From: Dysosmobacter sp. Marseille-Q4140
Lineage (GTDB): Bacteria > Bacillota > Clostridia > Oscillospirales > Oscillospiraceae
Length of the DNA stretch: 64,000 nt
Direction: 5' to 3'
Assembly: GCA_018228705.1 (NCBI GenBank)
Contig: CP073694.1
Span: 3,224,001-3,288,000, forward strand
Of the stretch, positions 60,804-64,000 are shown in pieces. The notes below the pieces were generated by a model, which saw only the letters and a program-made list of their open reading frames with translations, made no database searches and was not told the DNA's origin. How positions within the stretch are numbered: position 1 is the stretch's first letter; each line of letters begins with the position of its first letter. Both the position numbers and the translations under genes were made by a program.

Positions 60804-61283
60804 ATGCAGACCGAGGAATTTGAAAAGATCTGGACGCTCTACCGCACCCTGTTTCCCGCCTCCGCCGCCAAACTCAAAAGCGAGAACATCAAGATGGTCT
60901 GGCGCGTGGCGCTGGCACCGTTCGCCATGGACGATGTGGTGGAGGCGTCCATGAACTGGGCCCGGAGAAATAAGTTTTTTCCGGACATCGCGGATATCAC
61001 GGGCGGCCTGGCGATGGAGACGAAGTCCGCCGCCGGAGAGGATGCCGCCGCGCCTGAAGGTATGTGGCTCACCGCGGATATGCTGCCGTACATCCGGAAG
61101 TTCTACGGAGAGCTGGCGGAAGCCCGCCGCAGGCAGATGCACGCGGCGGGCCTGGAAACCTGGTTCGAAGCGGAGGCCCGGGGCGTGTCGTGGCTGGATT
61201 GGATCGGGCGGTGCCGGGCTGTGTACGGGGAGGACATTCTCCCTGTGGCTCCGGACCCGGCGGAGGTTCCGGACCATGCCTAG
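60804..61283 (+). CDS. G39P-like helicase loader/inhibitor
   Basis: A 159-residue protein. EEFEKIWTLYRTLFPASAAK, VVEASMNWARRNKFFPDIADI follow the pattern of phage SPP1 G39P-type proteins that deliver the host or phage replicative helicase. The C-terminal half is helical and Trp/Arg-rich. AGGGAGGA precedes the ATG. The position after the initiator supports a replication role. Confidence 0.6.
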   Translation: MQTEEFEKIWTLYRTLFPASAAKLKSENIKMVWRVALAPFAMDDVVEASMNWARRNKFFPDIADITGGLAMETKSAAGEDAAAPEGMWLTADMLPYIRKFYGELAEARRRQMHAAGLETWFEAEARGVSWLDWIGRCRAVYGEDILPVAPDPAEVPDHA

Positions 61284-61488
61284 GACATGGACATGCCCCT
61301 ACTGGGTGCGGGAGGAGAAGCGCTGCATCGTCTGCCAGGCGGCGCAGCTGCGCTTTACAGATCGTGCCGCGTTCGCGGAATTCGCGGGGCGGTACTGCTC
61401 CAGCGTCTCCGGGTGGAGGGACTGTACCCTTGCCCGGTTCTGCACGGAGCAGTATGAAAAATCAACATCAACGGAGGAATACCGATGA
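61276..61488 (+). CDS. Small cysteine-rich phage protein
   Basis: A 70-residue protein with CPYWVREEKRCIVC at the N-terminus and two more cysteines near the C-terminus (DCTLARFC), a probable zinc site. GGAGG precedes the ATG at 61276. It overlaps the loader gene by eight bases and the next gene by four. Function unknown. Confidence 0.65.
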   Translation: MPRTWTCPYWVREEKRCIVCQAAQLRFTDRAAFAEFAGRYCSSVSGWRDCTLARFCTEQYEKSTSTEEYR

Positions 61489-61808
61489 ACAAACAGTGCG
61501 TTGCAAAGCAGAAGAGCAAGCGGAAGGAGCTGGAACTCCTGCGGAAGAAGGACAGGGCCTCCGTCCAGGAGATCCTGCGGCTGCACCAGGAGGTACGGAA
61601 CGTCCGGGAGGCGTCCAGACGGGCCCTGGAGGACGTGACGGCCATGTGTGAGGCCCTGATGGTGGCTGCCATGGACGGCCGGGAGGAGATCGTCATTTAC
61701 CCCTTTGCGCACAAACACGCCGACAGGGCCCTGGGCTTGCAGGCGCTGGATGATGGAGGGATCGTCTGCCGCCTGGTCTCTCCCGGAGAGGGGGGCGCCG
61801 ATGCGTAA
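61485..61808 (+). CDS. Coiled-coil early protein
   Basis: A 107-residue protein with a long charged coiled coil (LELLRKKDRASVQEILRLHQ) and a compact C-terminal part (EEIVIYPFAHKHAD). It overlaps both neighbours. Function unknown. Confidence 0.6.
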   Translation: MNKQCVAKQKSKRKELELLRKKDRASVQEILRLHQEVRNVREASRRALEDVTAMCEALMVAAMDGREEIVIYPFAHKHADRALGLQALDDGGIVCRLVSPGEGGADA

Positions 61809-61980
61809 GGGAAAGAACCTGCGGCGGATCTCTATCCTGGTCACCGCACAGACCGCCGGAAATCTCCAGCGGTTGGCCGATATGGAGCAGATCCCGCCCG
61901 GGCGCGTCATGGACAAGCTGGTCCGGGACCGGATGGTGGCGCTGCGGATGGGCGGACAGTGGAAGGGGGAGCGGTGGTAA
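61801..61980 (+). CDS. Ribbon-helix-helix-like small protein
   Basis: A 59-residue basic protein (ISILVTAQTAGNLQRLADM, then GRVMDKLVRDRMVAL) with the beta-strand/helix/helix pattern of Arc-type DNA-binding proteins. It overlaps the preceding stop by eight bases and its TAA overlaps the methyltransferase ATG by one base. Confidence 0.6.
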   Translation: MRKGKNLRRISILVTAQTAGNLQRLADMEQIPPGRVMDKLVRDRMVALRMGGQWKGERW

Positions 61981-63923
61981 TGACACTGCCGGATATCGGC
62001 CAGACAAGGCTGGATGAGGAGATCATCGTGGACAGTTTTGCCGGGGGAGGCGGGACTTCTACTGGGATTGAGTTGGCAACGGGGCGGGTGGTGGACGCCG
62101 CGATAAACCACGATCCGGACGCCATCCTGATGCACAAGACCAATCATCCATACACCATGCACTATCAGGCAAGCGTTTGGGACGTGGACCCAAGAGAAGT
62201 TTGCCGGGGAAGAAAAGTAGGATTGTTCTGGGCCTCTCCGGACTGCAAGCACTTTTCCAAGGCAAAAGGCGGAAAACCAGTGGACAGGCGGATCCGGGGG
62301 CTGGCGTGGATCGTCCTGCGCTGGGCCGGAACGGTGCGCCCCCGGGTCATCATCCTGGAAAACGTGGAGGAATTTCAGACTTGGGGTCCGGTTCGCCGGG
62401 GGCGGCCTGTGAAGTCGAGATCCGGGGAGACGTTCCGTCGGTTCATTGGACAGCTGGATGCCCTGGGATATGCCGTCGAATGGCGGGAACTGGTGGCGGC
62501 GGATTACGGCGCTCCCACCACACGCAAGCGGTTTTTCCTGATCGCCAGGTGCGACGGGCGTCCCATCGTCTGGCCGGAAGCCACCCACGCCCCGGCGGAC
62601 AGCCGGGAGGTGTTGGAGGGACGGAAAAAGCCGTGGAAAAGTGCGGCAGAGATCATCGACTGGAGTCTCCCTTGCCCCTCTGTATTCGACACGCGGGAAC
62701 AGATCCGGGAGAAGTATGGACTGTCCGCGCAGCGGCCTCTTCGGCCCAACACCATGTGGCGGGTGGCCCGGGGGGTGGACAAGTTCGTGATCAAGTCCTC
62801 TCGGCCATTCATTGTGCCAGTGGGGTATGGAGAGGCGTCGGGGCAGCTCCCGCGCGTACACGATATAGACGCACCCATTCCGACGGCGGTTGGGACCGGG
62901 AAACACGGGGGTTGCCAGCCATACATGGTTCAGGTGAACCATTCAGGGGCATTCCGCGGGCAGCTGACGGGAGAACCACTGCACACCGTTACCGCAAAAC
63001 ACGGGTACGGTGTCGCGGAGCCGGTCATGGCGCCGCTGACTGCAACAAACACCACAAACAGCATAGGGGCGGGAGCGGACGCTCCGGTTCATACCGTGAC
63101 AACGGCAGGCAATCAAATGATGATTACGCCGACGCTGGCAGCCATTGGACAGACCGGCGGCGGAGAACGGGGAAGAAAGGTCACGGATCCGACGCACACG
63201 CAGGTGTCAAAAGCGGAAGAATGCCTTGTAGCACCCTCTCTGATCCAATATCACACGGAGCAGTCGGAATATTTGCGTGGGCAGGAAGTCACCGGGCCGG
63301 TCATGACCATCGACGCCGCTAACCGCTACGGTCTGACAGCAGCCGGTCTGCTCAAATACTACGGCAGCGCCCGGCACGGGCAGAACATCCGGGACCCGCT
63401 TCACACGGTCATGGCGAGGGACCGGGAGGGCCTTACCCTGGCGCATATGGCGAAATTCTACGGGACAGAGTTTGGAGAACCCATGGGACGGCCGCTCTCC
63501 ACCGTAACCGCCAGCGGAGCGCACCACGGTGTTGTGGAGACAACGGTGGTCCGGGCAGAACCGGGCGCGGATCTTCAACACTGGCCGGAGATCCGGGACC
63601 TGCTGAACACCTACTGCGGGTATAACCTGGGGCCGGAGGACGTGATCCTGTTTGAAATCGACAGCGCGGCCTATTTCCTGGCAGACATTGGCCTGCGTAT
63701 GCTGACTCCCCGGGAGCTATACCGGGCAAACGGATTCCCGGACGATTACAAAATTGACCGGGATTACAAGGGAAATGTTTACGGGAAAAGCAAGCAGGTG
63801 GCCCGCTGCGGGAACGCGGTTCCCCCGCCGTTTGCAACCGCATTGGTGAGGGCGAACTTTCCGGAATGGTGCAAAAAGGCCATTACCACGATGGCGGAAT
63901 TTGAAAAGTCGGTGGCAGTATGA
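61980..63923 (+). CDS. C5 cytosine DNA methyltransferase with repeat-containing central region
   Basis: A 647-residue methyltransferase. Motif I is VDSFAGGGGTSTGIE (17-31); the nucleophile is Cys89 in ASPDCKHFS, where the usual Pro before Cys is Asp; motif VI is ENVEEF; motif VIII-like VAADYGAPTTRKRFF follows; motifs IX/X (RELYRANGFPDDY, GNAVPPPFATAL) are near the C-terminus. Residues ~295-520 contain about seven copies of a short P-x-x-T-V/I motif. No restriction enzyme is adjacent, so an orphan phage methylase that protects or marks element DNA is likely. Confidence 0.88.
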   Translation: MTLPDIGQTRLDEEIIVDSFAGGGGTSTGIELATGRVVDAAINHDPDAILMHKTNHPYTMHYQASVWDVDPREVCRGRKVGLFWASPDCKHFSKAKGGKPVDRRIRGLAWIVLRWAGTVRPRVIILENVEEFQTWGPVRRGRPVKSRSGETFRRFIGQLDALGYAVEWRELVAADYGAPTTRKRFFLIARCDGRPIVWPEATHAPADSREVLEGRKKPWKSAAEIIDWSLPCPSVFDTREQIREKYGLSAQRPLRPNTMWRVARGVDKFVIKSSRPFIVPVGYGEASGQLPRVHDIDAPIPTAVGTGKHGGCQPYMVQVNHSGAFRGQLTGEPLHTVTAKHGYGVAEPVMAPLTATNTTNSIGAGADAPVHTVTTAGNQMMITPTLAAIGQTGGGERGRKVTDPTHTQVSKAEECLVAPSLIQYHTEQSEYLRGQEVTGPVMTIDAANRYGLTAAGLLKYYGSARHGQNIRDPLHTVMARDREGLTLAHMAKFYGTEFGEPMGRPLSTVTASGAHHGVVETTVVRAEPGADLQHWPEIRDLLNTYCGYNLGPEDVILFEIDSAAYFLADIGLRMLTPRELYRANGFPDDYKIDRDYKGNVYGKSKQVARCGNAVPPPFATALVRANFPEWCKKAITTMAEFEKSVAV

Positions 63924-64000
63924 TGGATGACTGCACACTTGCCCTATTAGGCGACCGCGCCGCAGCGGATCGTATCACAGAGCGCGGGGAGCTGCTTCCG
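63920..64000 (+). CDS. Partial gene at right edge, Lar-like
   Basis: An ATG at 63920 overlaps the methyltransferase stop (a second ATG follows at once). The visible 27 residues include LALLGDRAAADRITERGELL. From memory this resembles the start of Lar-type restriction-alleviation zinc proteins, whose LLP-C-P-x-C-G follows directly, but the window ends there. Confidence 0.5.
   Translation, partial: MMDDCTLALLGDRAAADRITERGELLP

Larger units (their letters stand above)
53590..64000. mobile_element. Left part of an integrated prophage-like element
   Basis: From the cut host gene to the right edge: recombinase, J-domain cargo, repressor, operator-rich switch, small early genes, YqaJ/RecT, replication genes, methyltransferase. 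The order matches the lysogeny-plus-early region of a temperate siphophage of Firmicutes. No capsid, tail or terminase genes are within view, so an integrative element of another kind cannot be excluded. Confidence 0.85.

Overview
The window is GC-rich bacterial DNA from a low-G+C-phylum relative, i.e. a Firmicute of class Clostridia. PolC and a second DnaE polymerase, WhiA, YvcK, HPr kinase, Rrf2-type Isc regulation and clustered GTG/TTG starts with strong AGGAGG sites all point there. High GC with this gene order suggests the Oscillospiraceae (Flavonifractor/Lawsonibacter-like); that placement is inference, since no rRNA is present. No tRNA, rRNA or CRISPR array was seen.

Positions 1-53,400 are a dense housekeeping chromosome. 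In order: threonine synthase and a phosphoesterase; a proteostasis block (tig, clpP, clpX, lon, engB); a convergent membrane-anchored XRE regulator; the long pyrH-frr-uppS-cdsA-dxr-rseP-GNAT-ispG-polC operon, which joins translation recycling, isoprenoid/undecaprenyl and phospholipid precursors and replication; a ferritin followed by an array of hairpins; a thioesterase and a potABCD polyamine importer on the minus strand; an RluD-type pseudouridine synthase; yceD-rpmF behind a perfect sigma-A promoter; der-plsY-gpsA; a cysteine/Fe-S/thiouridine island (cysK-iscS-iscU-mnmA-iscR) with its own operator and a structured leader; a divergent LysE exporter/cupin-XRE pair; rpmB; a catabolite/cell-wall cluster (hprK, ROK kinase, murB, rapZ, yvcK, whiA); small membrane zinc-ribbon proteins; dnaE; and a DUF3048 lipoprotein.

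From about 53,590 to the right edge lies the left end of an integrated element, most likely a prophage. It has cut a small conserved clostridial gene after about 33 codons. A large serine recombinase faces the junction. Inward of it are a membrane J-domain protein (probable cargo) and a CI-like repressor. A 148-bp switch region carries five half-sites of one operator motif. A rightward early operon follows, translationally coupled by repeated ATGA overlaps: small regulators, a YqaJ-type exonuclease with RecT, a replication-initiator N-terminal domain followed by a repeat-rich stretch, a helicase-loader-like protein, and a C5 cytosine methyltransferase whose variable region contains about seven copies of a short P-x-x-T-V motif. 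The window ends inside the next small gene, and no structural phage genes are reached.

The features most worth following up are the repressor/operator switch, the integration site, the methyltransferase repeats, the repeat-rich DNA after the initiator gene, the cysK leader with mutually exclusive pairings, and the ferritin-side hairpin array.
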